This document shows positions 54,487-63,771 of a stretch of 64,000 nucleotides of DNA, one piece after another (within the stretch, counting starts at the first letter, position 1; each line of letters begins with the position of its first letter). Origin of the DNA: Anaerocolumna chitinilytica (GTDB taxonomy: Bacteria > Bacillota > Clostridia > Lachnospirales > Lachnospiraceae); assembly GCF_014218355.1 (NCBI RefSeq), contig NZ_AP023368.1, forward strand, positions 124,001 through 188,000. The letters are read 5' to 3'. The notes below the pieces were generated by a model. It did no database searches. It saw only the letters and a program-made list of their open reading frames with translations, and was not told the origin of the DNA. Position numbers and translations under genes: made by a program.

Positions 54487-54591
54487 ACCTCCTTTTTTTT
54501 GGAGGTTTTCACCTCCTTCTTTATTGGGAGGTTTTCACCTCCTTCTTTTTGGAGGCTTTCGCCTCCTTTAGGGGGAAGGATATCTCCTTCC
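54487..54591 (-). promoter_or_regulatory. fucI: Tandem Shine-Dalgarno hairpins in the fucI leader
   Basis: In plus coordinates the hairpins are 54501-54516, 54527-54542, 54551-54566 and 54574-54591. In the mRNA they read GGAGGTGAAAACCTCC (twice), GGAGGCGAAAGCCTCC and GGAAGGAGATATCCTTCC. Three have GAAA loops. The true ribosome site (AAAAGGAGG, 54487-54495) is next to them and could pair with any CCTCC arm. Period is about 25 bases. Confidence 0.85.
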
Positions 54592-54623
54592 ATTGAATAC
54601 ATACCGTATACTTACATTATAGA

Positions 54624-54653
54624 TTGTAATAAAAGTAAATCTTGTGCTATAAT
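54624..54653 (+). promoter_or_regulatory. Probable promoter of the AraC gene
   Basis: -35 TTGTAA (54624-54629), 18-base spacer, -10 TATAAT (54648-54653). On the opposite strand a TATAAT (54621-54616) may be the fucI -10 box. Confidence 0.5.
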
Positions 54654-54701
54654 GGACTAAAAATATAACAATATTCACTTACCTTGTGGGAAGGATATCC
54701 T

Positions 54702-55592
54702 ATGAAATATTTTGATTACAGAGAGCATCGTCAACAGGGAACAATAGATTTTCCAATGGCTTTTTATCATATGGAGCCAAACCATCCCAGGTATCAAATG
54801 CCATATCACTGGCACCCTGAATATGAAATTATTCGGATTTTAGAGGGGGACTTTCACCTCACTATCGGGAGCCAGACCTGTCTTTTACACAAGGGGGATA
54901 TCCTGTTTCTGCAGGATGGAGTCTTGCATGGCGGTATCCCGGAGCACTGTGTTTATGAGTGTCTGGTTTTTGATATGAATCTCTTTTTAAAGGGAAACCG
55001 TATCGGGGTAAAGCAGACTCAGAAAATCATACAGCATGAAATAACCTTCTGGCAGCAGCTGCCGGGTGAAGATGATTTCTTAAAGGCGATAATAAATAGC
55101 TTATTTCTTGCTATGGCTGAGAAGAAAAGAGGTTATGAATTCTTAATACAAGGCTGCTTGTATCAGCTTCTCGGCTTTTTGTTTCAGGAGCATTTATATG
55201 AGGAAAAGGTTAATACTGTTAATACCTCTTTCCAGCATGTGATGCAATTCAAAAGGGTTTTAAGCTACATTGAAGAGCATTATACGGAGAATATTATTCT
55301 GGAAGATCTGGCGAAAGAGGCAGGTATGAATCCCAAATACTTCTGCCGTTTCTTTCGTGAGATGTCCTTTCGCACTCCTATCGATTATGTGAATTATTAC
55401 CGGATTGAGCGGGCCTGTGAGCAGCTTTCCACGACCAACAGCAAGATTATTGAAGTAGCACTTAACTGCGGGTACAATGATATCAGCTATTTCATAAAGA
55501 CTTTTCGCAAATATAAGGGAGTAACCCCTAAGCAGTACCTAAAGATGGAATATTCCCATATAGAAAAAGAAGCTAATACGGTAAACAGCTAG
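54702..55592 (+). CDS. AraC-family regulator of fucose genes
   Basis: A 296-residue regulator with N-terminal cupin (HWHPEYEIIRILEGDFHLTIG) and C-terminal double helix-turn-helix (IILEDLAKEAGMNPKYFCRFFRE, IIEVALNCGYNDISYFIKTFRKYKG, ending TPKQYLK). Divergent from fucI, so probably its activator, sensing fucose or a derivative (inference). Start 54702 follows GGGAAGG; an upstream TTG is less likely. Confidence 0.88.
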   Translation: MKYFDYREHRQQGTIDFPMAFYHMEPNHPRYQMPYHWHPEYEIIRILEGDFHLTIGSQTCLLHKGDILFLQDGVLHGGIPEHCVYECLVFDMNLFLKGNRIGVKQTQKIIQHEITFWQQLPGEDDFLKAIINSLFLAMAEKKRGYEFLIQGCLYQLLGFLFQEHLYEEKVNTVNTSFQHVMQFKRVLSYIEEHYTENIILEDLAKEAGMNPKYFCRFFREMSFRTPIDYVNYYRIERACEQLSTTNSKIIEVALNCGYNDISYFIKTFRKYKGVTPKQYLKMEYSHIEKEANTVNS

Positions 55593-55777
55593 TAGGCCAT
55601 TACCCTAATTAGGATAGTTATCCGCTTTCCTTCCAAAATATTTATAGTTTGTTTAGACTCCTTTAATTGACCGGAGAGCAGCAATAAGAGTATTATGACA
55701 GATAGATGGCATGATAATATACGCAGAACTATATTGTTTATAATACAGATAAAAGACGGTAACAAGCGGAGGAAGAT

Positions 55778-57520
55778 ATGGGTAAGATTATAGGAATTGA
55801 TTTGGGAACCACCAATAGTTGTGTGGCAGTAATAGAAGGCGGCAAACCGGTAGTAATAAGTAATGGTGAAGGCCAGAGGACAACTCCCTCTGTCGTAGCT
55901 TTTTCTAAGACAGGAGAAAGACTGGTAGGTGATACAGCCAAACGCCAGGCAATCACCAACGGAGATAGAACCATTGCTTCTATCAAACGTCAGATGGGAA
56001 CTGAACAGCGGGTTACCATTGATGGCAAGAAATATACACCTCAGGAAATCTCTGCAATGATTTTAACCAAATTGAAAAAAGATGCGGAAAGTTATCTTGG
56101 TGAACCGGTAACGGAAGCGGTTATTACGGTACCGGCTTATTTCAATGATGCCGGGCGCCAGGCTACAAAGGATGCCGGAAGAATTGCCGGACTGAATGTG
56201 TTAAGAATAATAAATGAACCTACAGCCGCTGCCTTAGCCTATGGTCTTGAGAACGAAGGTTCCCAGAAGATTATGGTGTATGATCTTGGAGGCGGAACCT
56301 TTGATGTATCTTTAATTGAAATCGGAGGAGGAGTTATTGAAGTTCTTGCTACCTCCGGTGATAACAGGCTGGGCGGTGATGATTTTGATGAGAAGCTGAC
56401 TGACTTTCTGGTACAGGAATTTAAAAAAACAGAAAAGCTTGACCTGTCAAAGGACAAGGTCGCTCTGGGAAGAGTAAGAGAAGCGGCAGAAAAGGCAAAG
56501 AAAGAACTTTCCGCGGCTACAAGTACCAATATAAACCTGCCCTTTATTGCAACAGACAAATCAGGTACCAGACATATGGATATCACCATAACCCGTGCCA
56601 AATTCGATGAACTTACCAACGACCTGGTGGAAAGAACAACTATTCCCGTTCAGAATGCGTTAAGCGATGCAGGTTTAAAACCCTCTGATTTAGGTAAGGT
56701 CTTGCTGGTTGGAGGATCCACCAGAATCCCGGCAGTACAGAACAAGGTCAGACAGTTGACAGGCATGGAACCCAGCAGAAATCTTAATCCGGATGAATGT
56801 GTTGCTCTGGGGGCCGCCATACAGGGCGGAAAACTGGCAGGAGAATCCAGTTTGTCGCAAATTCTGCTTCTGGATGTAACTCCCCTCTCCCTTTCGATTG
56901 AAACCCTCGGAGGTGTTGCCACAAGGCTGATAGAGCGAAATTCTACGATTCCTACCAAGTACAGCCAGGTATTTACCACTGCAGGTAATTTCCAATCCTC
57001 CGTCGATATTAAGGTACTGCAGGGAGAGAGGCAATTTGCCAAGGATAATAAGCTGATCGGTAATTTTAAACTAAATGGTATTAAACGGGCTATGAGAGGA
57101 GTCCCTCAGATTGAGGTTACCTTTGATATTGACGCCAACGGCATTCTAAAGGTTTCTGCCAGGGATTTGGACACGGGAAAAGAACAGCATATTGTCATAA
57201 CTGCCAGTTCCAATCTGTCGGAAGAAGATATTGAGAGAGCCATTATAGAAGCAGCCCAATATGAAGGCAGTGATGAGGTCAGAAAGCAGTCCGTTAACAT
57301 CAGAACCGAAGCTGAAAACCTTATAGCAAGAACGGAAGCAGTACTTGCCGCCAATAAAAAGGACATTGAAAAAGGCAGGAAAAAAGAGATTAAGACAAGC
57401 CTTGCAGAACTTAAAAAGGCGGTAAGTAAGACAAAGCTTAGTACGATAACAAAGGAAGAAGCAGAGGATATACAAGCTGCAAGAGAACAGCTGGAACAGA
57501 TGGCAGGAGAACTGTTATAG
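55778..57520 (+). CDS. dnaK: Shortened DnaK-family chaperone, orphan
   Basis: A 580-residue Hsp70. The ATPase domain (1-360) is intact: [53 protein letters not shown]. The linker [13 protein letters not shown] and the beta-sandwich substrate-binding domain are present. The helical lid is short, and the disordered EEVD-like tail of bacterial DnaK is missing; standard DnaK has 605-640 residues. It has no grpE, dnaJ or hrcA beside it, unlike the usual clostridial operon, so it is probably a second, specialised Hsp70. Ribosome site GGAGGAAG. Confidence 0.9.
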   Translation: MGKIIGIDLGTTNSCVAVIEGGKPVVISNGEGQRTTPSVVAFSKTGERLVGDTAKRQAITNGDRTIASIKRQMGTEQRVTIDGKKYTPQEISAMILTKLKKDAESYLGEPVTEAVITVPAYFNDAGRQATKDAGRIAGLNVLRIINEPTAAALAYGLENEGSQKIMVYDLGGGTFDVSLIEIGGGVIEVLATSGDNRLGGDDFDEKLTDFLVQEFKKTEKLDLSKDKVALGRVREAAEKAKKELSAATSTNINLPFIATDKSGTRHMDITITRAKFDELTNDLVERTTIPVQNALSDAGLKPSDLGKVLLVGGSTRIPAVQNKVRQLTGMEPSRNLNPDECVALGAAIQGGKLAGESSLSQILLLDVTPLSLSIETLGGVATRLIERNSTIPTKYSQVFTTAGNFQSSVDIKVLQGERQFAKDNKLIGNFKLNGIKRAMRGVPQIEVTFDIDANGILKVSARDLDTGKEQHIVITASSNLSEEDIERAIIEAAQYEGSDEVRKQSVNIRTEAENLIARTEAVLAANKKDIEKGRKKEIKTSLAELKKAVSKTKLSTITKEEAEDIQAAREQLEQMAGELL

Positions 57521-57551
57521 TTACTTTAATAAGATGATAAACATAAACTGG

Positions 57552-57587
57552 AAAGAAGCTTTCATATTAACCGGAAGCTTCTTTTTA
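57552..57587. terminator. Terminator after the dnaK-type gene
   Basis: AAAGAAGCTT (57552-57561) pairs with AAGCTTCTTT (57575-57584), followed by TTAAT; likely bidirectional, as the DtxR-type gene ends at 57585. Confidence 0.75.
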
Positions 57588-58061
57588 ATAGCTTGAATGT
57601 TTTATAGTACAGAACTGTATAAATAATTCCTTAATCTCTTCATGACTTTGAAAGAAATCAAGCAAATCTTGTATGCTAATCAATATTTCATTGTTTAGGG
57701 TATGTTCAATCTTTTCTGTCTCCTGCAGTAAATCGTTTTTTATATTTAAGAACTTTAAAAAATTCTCCACCAGGTCGTGGCGATGTAAAAGGGCTTCCCC
57801 TTTTGCCAGACCGCTTGGTTCCAATATAATAACACCATATTTTTCATATTTCAAAAGACCTATCTCTGCCAGCTTCTTTACCATGCTGGTAACCGAAGGA
57901 GGTTGTACATTCAATGCCTGGGCCAGGTCTCCTGCTCTGGTATAACCGCTGTCCTTTGATAAGCGGTAGATCATCTCCAGATAATCCTCCGCGGAAGGAG
58001 ATAAATCTTCGTTCTCTGTTCTTAAATACTCCCGAAAAGTGTAAAATTCCTGATCTGACAT
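57585..58061 (-). CDS. DtxR/MntR-type metal-dependent regulator
   Basis: A 158-residue regulator. N-terminal winged helix (SPSAEDYLEMIYRLSKDSGYTRAGDLAQALNVQPPSVTSMVKKLAEIGLLKYEKYG) and a dimerisation/metal-binding part with HRHDLVENFL and EKIEHTLNNE, whose His and Glu would bind Mn or Fe. Members repress metal uptake genes; feoAB is in the same window but 14 kb away, so the link is only possible. The C-terminal SH3 domain of DtxR is absent. Confidence 0.85.
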   Translation of the reverse strand: MSDQEFYTFREYLRTENEDLSPSAEDYLEMIYRLSKDSGYTRAGDLAQALNVQPPSVTSMVKKLAEIGLLKYEKYGVIILEPSGLAKGEALLHRHDLVENFLKFLNIKNDLLQETEKIEHTLNNEILISIQDLLDFFQSHEEIKELFIQFCTIKHSSY

Positions 58062-58225
58062 GGCATAATTCCTATAGTTCTTTGTTCATTATATGCCTTT
58101 GGAAAAGAAGTAAGACATAAGAAACTAATGTAAAAGATAAAAGAATGTGTTATACTTTTACCAAACTAGGAATAAGAAGGAAATTCTTTTGACAGCAGAG
58201 AGAAATGATTTTAGGAGGCAGAGGA

Positions 58226-59221
58226 ATGGGAGTAGACAAGCTAATAGATAATAGTTTTAGAGGTTGTATCTTAATCAGCAGAGAAGGGAAGAGTATTTTT
58301 GAAAAAGCATATGGGTATGCGGATTTACCTAATGAGATTCCAAATCAAATTGATACAAAGTTTGCTACAGCATCTGCAGGTAAAGTATTTGTAGCAGTAG
58401 CAATTCTGCAGCTGGTGGAGAAAGGAATGCTTCATTTGGCAGATACAATCGGAAACCTTCTTGACGTTGACTTAAATCAGATTGATCCTGCAATTACAGT
58501 AGAAGAGCTTCTGACTCATACCTCTGGAATACCGGATTATTTTGATGAGAGTGTAATGGACGAATATGAGGAGCTCTGGAGGGATTATCCGAATTACAAA
58601 ATTCGTTCCAACAAAGATTTAATTCCCTTATTTATAGATAAACCGATGATGTACCCAAGGGGCAGCAAGTTTCAATATAATAACACAGGCTTTGTCGTAT
58701 TAGCTCTTATAATTGAAAGTGTTACCGGAAGTGCATTTGATGAATATATAAACGAGCATATCTTTAAACCCTGTAAGATGAGTGGCAGCGGATATTATGA
58801 GCTCGACAGGCTTCCTGCAAAATGTGCGGTAAATTATATTTATGATGAAGAGCATAAGAACTACCGTACGAATATTTTCAGCGTAGACGCCAAAGGCACT
58901 GGCGCAGGCGGAGCATTTATAACCGTTAAGGATATAAAATCATTCTGGGAGAATCTATTATCCGGTAAGCTGCTTTCAAATGATATGGTTTCTGAGATGC
59001 TTTCCAATCATAGCAATGGGGCAGAATGTTATGGCTATGGAATTTGGCTTAAGAAGCAGGGTGAGGTATTTACACCGTACTTTCAGGGCAGTGATCCCGG
59101 GGTCAGCTTCATATCCAGCTACAATGCGAAAAGAGAGCAGCTGCTCATCCTGGTGAGCAACTATGGAGATAATGTCTGGAGGCTGCATAAGTCTATTAAC
59201 GAATACTTTGAAAATGAGTGA
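58226..59221 (+). CDS. Beta-lactamase-fold serine hydrolase
   Basis: A 331-residue enzyme of the class C beta-lactamase/esterase family. Nucleophile motif SAGK in FATASAGKVFVA, YNN in FQYNNTGFV, and a late position without KTG. No signal peptide. The start 58226 follows AGGAGG; an upstream ATG overlaps it. Unrelated in detail to the hydrolase at 20117. Substrate unknown. Confidence 0.82.
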   Translation: MGVDKLIDNSFRGCILISREGKSIFEKAYGYADLPNEIPNQIDTKFATASAGKVFVAVAILQLVEKGMLHLADTIGNLLDVDLNQIDPAITVEELLTHTSGIPDYFDESVMDEYEELWRDYPNYKIRSNKDLIPLFIDKPMMYPRGSKFQYNNTGFVVLALIIESVTGSAFDEYINEHIFKPCKMSGSGYYELDRLPAKCAVNYIYDEEHKNYRTNIFSVDAKGTGAGGAFITVKDIKSFWENLLSGKLLSNDMVSEMLSNHSNGAECYGYGIWLKKQGEVFTPYFQGSDPGVSFISSYNAKREQLLILVSNYGDNVWRLHKSINEYFENE

Positions 59222-59284
59222 AGGTTGCAGCGTTAATTCGGACATGCTATACTTTACATACAATAACAAAACAGGAGACATGGT

Positions 59285-60109
59285 ATGATTTTATTAAAAG
59301 ATATATGTGAAGGCATTCAGATGCCTGAGGAAGTGACAGCTATCCTATTGGGACTTGAAAAAGAGCTGGATTTAAAAGACCTTGCCCCGTCTGTAGAGAA
59401 GCTTTACCACCGCCCCTTATGGGAAGAAGGACTTGCAGAGCTGCGTACTGCCTTTGGTGAGGACAAGAATGGATTTAAGATGCTTACCTGTATGCTTCTT
59501 ATGGGGCTTGATGTATATGAGAAATATAAAGAAAAAGGCATGGAGGAGAAGGTCTTCTATGATACCTTTGCCTGCTTTTCCAGATTTGTAAAGGAACATC
59601 TGGCAAGCTATGGTACCTATGGATTTGATAGGGAGTGGTGGACGACCAGACAGCTTTCCATGGAGGAATTCCGTCTTGGGGAACTGGAGTTTGAGGTTGA
59701 GAAGTGGAACGGAGAAGACGTAATCAGCGTGCATATACCCTCCGATGCTGTAATCACAAGAGAGAATTGTGTGGCTTCCTATGCCTGGTCCAAGGTATTC
59801 TTCAAGGAATTCTATCCTGACTTTCAGTATAAATATTACATCTGTGACTCCTGGCTGCTCTCACCCAGCCTGCCAGAAATCTTACCGGCAGATTCTAAAA
59901 TTGTAAATTTTCAGAAGGATTTCACCATTACGGAATGGGAGAAGGAGAATCCCTCCTATCTGGAATGGGTGTATAAGAATCCTAATCTTAAGCTGGAGGA
60001 ACTGCCGGAGAATACTTCCCTTCAGAGGAATATCAAGAAGTACTTAAAAGAAGGCGGTAAAATCGGGACGGCTTTTGGGTATATTAAGGCGGATGCGGAA
60101 ATTAAGTGA
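59285..60109 (+). CDS. Acyltransferase-domain protein (DUF5596-like)
   Basis: A 274-residue cytosolic protein resembling clostridial proteins annotated as acyltransferase domain-containing: N-terminal helical part (about 1-110), then a GNAT-like C-terminal half with RQLSMEEFRLGELEFEVE, SVHIPSDAVITRENC and YYICDSWLLSPSLPEILP. The role is not known; family identification is from memory of the motif pattern and is moderate. It has its own ribosome site (AGGAGAC) and a likely separate promoter. Confidence 0.65.
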   Translation: MILLKDICEGIQMPEEVTAILLGLEKELDLKDLAPSVEKLYHRPLWEEGLAELRTAFGEDKNGFKMLTCMLLMGLDVYEKYKEKGMEEKVFYDTFACFSRFVKEHLASYGTYGFDREWWTTRQLSMEEFRLGELEFEVEKWNGEDVISVHIPSDAVITRENCVASYAWSKVFFKEFYPDFQYKYYICDSWLLSPSLPEILPADSKIVNFQKDFTITEWEKENPSYLEWVYKNPNLKLEELPENTSLQRNIKKYLKEGGKIGTAFGYIKADAEIK

Positions 60110-60149
60110 TTCTGATATGTGATAGACAATAAAGGTTTTGGGAACGGAC

Positions 60150-60385
60150 GATGATGCTGGATTATCGTTAGTTATTTTCTTGTTCAGGATTTCCGATTCC
60201 ACTAAAATGCCATAAAATATGACTGACAGGTCAAATGATACCAAACTCGCCTTGATGTGCTTATGCTAGCCTTAAAGGTTGAGAGCTCAGACATGGTATC
60301 ATTTGACCTAGTAATATTTTATGCCATCTAAGTGTCATCAGGAAATCTTTCAATAGAAAATACCTAACGATAATCCAGCATCATC
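60150..60385 (-). repeat. Long structured palindrome, element 1
   Basis: Basal stem: 60150-60171 pairs with 60364-60385, 22 perfect pairs. Inner stems: TATTTTCT/AGAAAATA, GATTTCC/GGAAATC, TGCCATAAAATAT with one mismatch, and a perfect 14-bp GGTCAAATGATACC. The terminal loop is about 60 nt. Read on the minus strand it shares conserved blocks with element 2: CAGATG, ATGACACTTAG, ACTAGG, CCATGT, GCGAGTTTGG, CTGTCAGT, TTAGTGGAAT and CATCGTCCG, while the stems differ. Confidence 0.85.
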
Positions 60386-60655
60386 TGTTTGTTGAAAAAA
60401 ATATTGATGCTTATCCTTGGGTAAAATCCATGGATTCTATTACATCTGGGTTTTTGTAGGTAGTACTTGAAAGATTTTCCATAGCTCAGTCTTTACAGCT
60501 TCTTTAAATACCCTAATATGCTTATGTCTGATGAATGCCATCTTTGGAAGTCTATCCGTTAGACCTAATTAAGTTATATGCAAAGCAATACACGTAACCA
60601 ATTTTTATATCATTTGAAACCAGGAATAAGTAAAATAAGTTTATGAATCGAAACA

Positions 60656-60883
60656 GATGGCCAGGGAATTGGGTTTTGTTTTGTATCGAGTGGTTCTCTA
60701 TGACACTTAGGCGGCAGAAAATGTAACTAGGAGAAACAGCGCCATGTTTGAGCCCATAAGACTCACGAAGCCAAAGCCGTTACAGCGAGTTTGGCGCTGC
60801 ATCGACTGTCAGTTACATTTACTGGCGCCTTAGTGGAATACAGAACCATGAGCAACAAAACAAAACCCAATTCCCTGGCCATC
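60656..60883 (+). repeat. Long structured palindrome, element 2
   Basis: Basal stem: 60656-60683 pairs with 60856-60883, 28 perfect pairs. Inner stems: TGGTTCT/AGAACCA, CACTTAGGCG with one mismatch, perfect AATGTAACT/AGTTACATT, and CAGCGCCA/TGGCGCTG. Conserved blocks are in the same order and similar spacing as in element 1, but in opposite orientation. Confidence 0.85.
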
Positions 60884-60931
60884 GTCCGCAGCCACAACCT
60901 GTTTTTCTCTAACCCAAAATATAAAAATCCC

Positions 60932-60959
60932 TTGACACCTGCAAGATTTCGTTTAGAAT
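60932..60959 (+). promoter_or_regulatory. valS: Promoter of the valS T-box leader
   Basis: -35 TTGACA (60932-60937), 16-base spacer, -10 TAGAAT (60954-60959). Confidence 0.75.
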
Positions 60960-60984
60960 AGTACTTAACAAACACAGACAAAAG

Positions 60985-61264
60985 CGTTGACGAGGAGGAG
61001 TACATGTTATTCCGGATGAACAGAGAGAAGATGGCTGGTGAAAATCTTCGTGATGGGAACATGGAAGTAGCCTTTGAGCTTTGGATCGAACAGAAATTTA
61101 TTTTTAAGTAGACTCCAACGGAGATTTCCACCGTTATCAGGGAAAGCGATATCGGAATACTATATTCCCGTATTGTATGAGAGCAGAATTCTATTCTGAA
61201 ATTAGGTGGTACCACGGACACGTTTCGCCCTAAGCAATTAATAAGTTGCTTAGGGCGTTTTTTG
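60985..61264 (+). promoter_or_regulatory. valS: T-box riboswitch, valine specifier
   Basis: Stem I begins GACGAGGAGGAGTACATG. The AGAGAG and GGTGAAA motifs follow. Specifier context is GGAA-GTA-GCCTTTGAGC; GTA at 61067-61069 is a valine codon. The T-box sequence AGGTGGTACCACGG is at 61204-61217. The terminator CGCCCTAAGCAA/TTGCTTAGGGCG with T-run is at 61226-61264. Uncharged tRNA-Val would favour the antiterminator and allow valS transcription. Confidence 0.92.
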
Positions 61265-61372
61265 TCTGTTTTGTAATTGCTGCCTGGGTAAGGGCTTTCT
61301 TAGACAGTACCAGGTTTAGATGTGGAGATGAGATAGTTTCCATGGATGAAAAATTACAGGAGGTATCAAGGA

Positions 61373-63742
61373 ATGGATAAGAAGTATGATTTTACAAGAG
61401 CAGAAAAAGAAGTACAGGAGTTTTGGGAGAGGGAGGAGGTATACAAGTACCAAAATGGCAGGGATAGAAAAGTGTTTTCCATTGATACACCCCCGCCTAC
61501 GGTAAGTGGAAGCCTTCATATTGGTCATGTATTTTCCTATACACAGGCAGAGATCATCGCCAGATATAAAAGAATGAGAGGGTATGATGTGTTTTATCCT
61601 TTCGGTTTTGATGACAATGGTCTGCCTACGGAAAGACTGGTTGAAAAGGAAGGTGGGATTAAGGCAAGGGAAGTCTCAGCGGAGGAATTTCAGAAGATGT
61701 GCCTGGATACCGTAGCAGGTTATGAAGAAAAGTTTATGGATATGTGGAAAAGTCTTGGTTTTAGTGTAGACTGGAGCCTTACTTATCAAACGATTTCCGA
61801 GAAATCCCGAAGAATATCCCAACGCTCTTTTCTTGAACTGGTGAGAAATAAAAAAGCGTATAGGAAGGAGTCACCGGTACTCTGGTGTACGGAATGCCGT
61901 ACCTCTATTGCCCAGGCTGAACTGGATACCAAAGACTGTGAGTCAGTATTTTATTACCTTTCATTTGAAAGTGAGGCTGGCCCTCTGATTATAGCTACAA
62001 CAAGGCCAGAGCTGCTATACGGATGTGTGTGTGTCTTTGTAAATCCCTCCGACGAAAGATATCAGAAGTATATCGGACTTTCGGTAAGGGTACCTCTTTA
62101 CGGTTTTGATATTCCTGTTATGGCAGACGAAGGGGTAGAAAAGGAGAAGGGAACCGGAGTGGTAATGTGCGCTACCTTTGGAGATGCTGCCGATATGGAA
62201 TGGTATCATAAATATGGATTGTCCTATAAAAAAGTAATAACAGAAGATGGCAGAATTTTTACAGAGGTTCCATATATCGGTGGTTTGAAGGTAAAGGAAG
62301 CCAGGAAGGAAATAATTCTCAAGTTAAGGGAACAGGGTCTTGTGATAAAGGATGAGCCGATTATCCATACCGTTGGAATTCATGAAAGATGCAAGACAGA
62401 AGTTGAGATTATTCCTTCCACTCAGTGGTATATTGATATTACCAGTGATAAGGAAAGCTTCTTAAAAGCTGCCGATGAGATTAACTGGTACCCACCTTAT
62501 ATGAAAGAGCGCTACCGGACTTGGGTTGAGAATCTGAAATGGGATTGGTGTATATCGAGACAGAGATACTTTGGCGTACCCATTCCTTTGTGGTACTGTA
62601 AGAATTGTCATAAACCTATTCTGGCAGAAGATTCACAGCTTCCGGTTGACCCCCAAAGAGATAGGCCGTTGCAGCCCTGCAGTTGTGGAGCGCATCCGTC
62701 TGAGGTAATACCTGAGAAGGCGGTATTAGATACATGGGCTACATCTTCCCTTACCCCTTTTATCAATGCAGGATTTGGAGAGGAAGGAGAACATCGTGAA
62801 ATATTTCCTATGGGAATGCGAAGTCAGGCTCATGAGATTATCAGAACCTGGGCTTTTTACACCATTGTTAAGAGCATCTATCATACCGGTCAGCTTCCCT
62901 GGAAGGATATTATGATAAGTGGCTTTGTATTGGCTAAGCCTGGAGAAAAGATTAGTAAATCACAGAATAATGCCACTCTTTCACCCACTGCCCTGATTGA
63001 AAAGCATTCCGCAGATGCCATCCGTTATTGGGCGGCTAATGCGAAACTGGGAACGGATACATTTTTTGAGGAAGAAGAATTAAAGATAGCAAAACGTTTT
63101 TTAACAAAGCTCTACAATGGGGCCAACTTCTGCATCATGCATCTGGCAGATTACAACAAAGATGAAATACAAGTACTCAGCCTGCCAGTTGACCGATGGA
63201 TATTGCAGCGGGTTCATGAAACTACCAGACAGGTTGCAAAACTTCTCGATAACTATGAGATTGGTCAGGCCAGGCATGTTATTGATGAGCTTTTTTGGAA
63301 GGATTTCTGTGATTATTATATTGAGATTGTAAAAGAAAGATTATATCAGCCCATGAAGCATGGAGAGATGGAGCGGAAATCCGGACAGTACGCAATCTAT
63401 TATAGCCTTCTTGGGATTTTAAAGCTCTATGCTATCTATACCCCTCATATGACAGAATATATCTATCAGCAGTATTACCGGACATTTGAGAGAGAAGGTT
63501 CACTTCATCAGACCCTTTGGAAGATAGAAGGGGAGGACAGTAATATTCTGGAATTCGGACAGCGGCTTATGGCAGTAATAGGAGAAGTTCGTAAAGGAAA
63601 GGCTGAAAAGCAGCTCTCTATGAAAGAGGAGTTGGAAGAATTAATCATTACAACACCTGCTTCCATGGCAAAGTATTTTGCTGCGACGGAGAAAGATATA
63701 AAAGCCTGTACAGGAGCAAGAAAGCTAATTATCAGGAGTTAA
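61373..63742 (+). CDS. valS: Valyl-tRNA synthetase, archaeal-type short form
   Basis: A 789-residue class I synthetase joining valine to tRNA-Val. HIGH is at residues 49-52 (SGSLHIGHVF), KISKS at 526-530 in place of KMSKS, zinc-type cysteines in WCTECRTS and WYCKNCHKP, and the editing domain is about 190-330. The pattern MRSQAHEIIRTWAFYTI and the length (bacterial ValRS is ~880 or more with a C-terminal coiled coil) point to the archaeal-type group, found sporadically in bacteria by transfer. ATG 61373 follows AGGAGG; an upstream ATG overlaps that site. Regulated by the T-box leader. Confidence 0.92.
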   Translation: MDKKYDFTRAEKEVQEFWEREEVYKYQNGRDRKVFSIDTPPPTVSGSLHIGHVFSYTQAEIIARYKRMRGYDVFYPFGFDDNGLPTERLVEKEGGIKAREVSAEEFQKMCLDTVAGYEEKFMDMWKSLGFSVDWSLTYQTISEKSRRISQRSFLELVRNKKAYRKESPVLWCTECRTSIAQAELDTKDCESVFYYLSFESEAGPLIIATTRPELLYGCVCVFVNPSDERYQKYIGLSVRVPLYGFDIPVMADEGVEKEKGTGVVMCATFGDAADMEWYHKYGLSYKKVITEDGRIFTEVPYIGGLKVKEARKEIILKLREQGLVIKDEPIIHTVGIHERCKTEVEIIPSTQWYIDITSDKESFLKAADEINWYPPYMKERYRTWVENLKWDWCISRQRYFGVPIPLWYCKNCHKPILAEDSQLPVDPQRDRPLQPCSCGAHPSEVIPEKAVLDTWATSSLTPFINAGFGEEGEHREIFPMGMRSQAHEIIRTWAFYTIVKSIYHTGQLPWKDIMISGFVLAKPGEKISKSQNNATLSPTALIEKHSADAIRYWAANAKLGTDTFFEEEELKIAKRFLTKLYNGANFCIMHLADYNKDEIQVLSLPVDRWILQRVHETTRQVAKLLDNYEIGQARHVIDELFWKDFCDYYIEIVKERLYQPMKHGEMERKSGQYAIYYSLLGILKLYAIYTPHMTEYIYQQYYRTFEREGSLHQTLWKIEGEDSNILEFGQRLMAVIGEVRKGKAEKQLSMKEELEELIITTPASMAKYFAATEKDIKACTGARKLIIRS

Positions 63743-63771
63743 TAAGCTATCAAAAGCGGAAATGTTAATCT

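Larger units (their letters stand above)
60110..60931. other. Long non-coding region with two structured elements
   Basis: About 820 bases without a convincing gene. It contains two homologous long hairpins in opposite orientation (60150-60385 and 60656-60883) and a 260-base spacer. A 33-codon open frame on the minus strand (60440-60541) has no ribosome site and was not accepted as a gene. Confidence 0.7.

Noticed and set aside
60440..60541. 33-codon minus-strand open frame between the two palindromes
   Set aside because: No ribosome site and no recognisable similarity; could be chance in a non-coding spacer.
60150..60883. Integron attC sites for the paired palindromes
   Set aside because: No RYYYAAC/GTTRRRY core pairs at the ends, and the elements are much longer than normal attC sites.
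60763..61221. Minus-strand open frame of 152 codons across the T-box
   Set aside because: It is antisense to the well-defined T-box leader and overlaps element 2.
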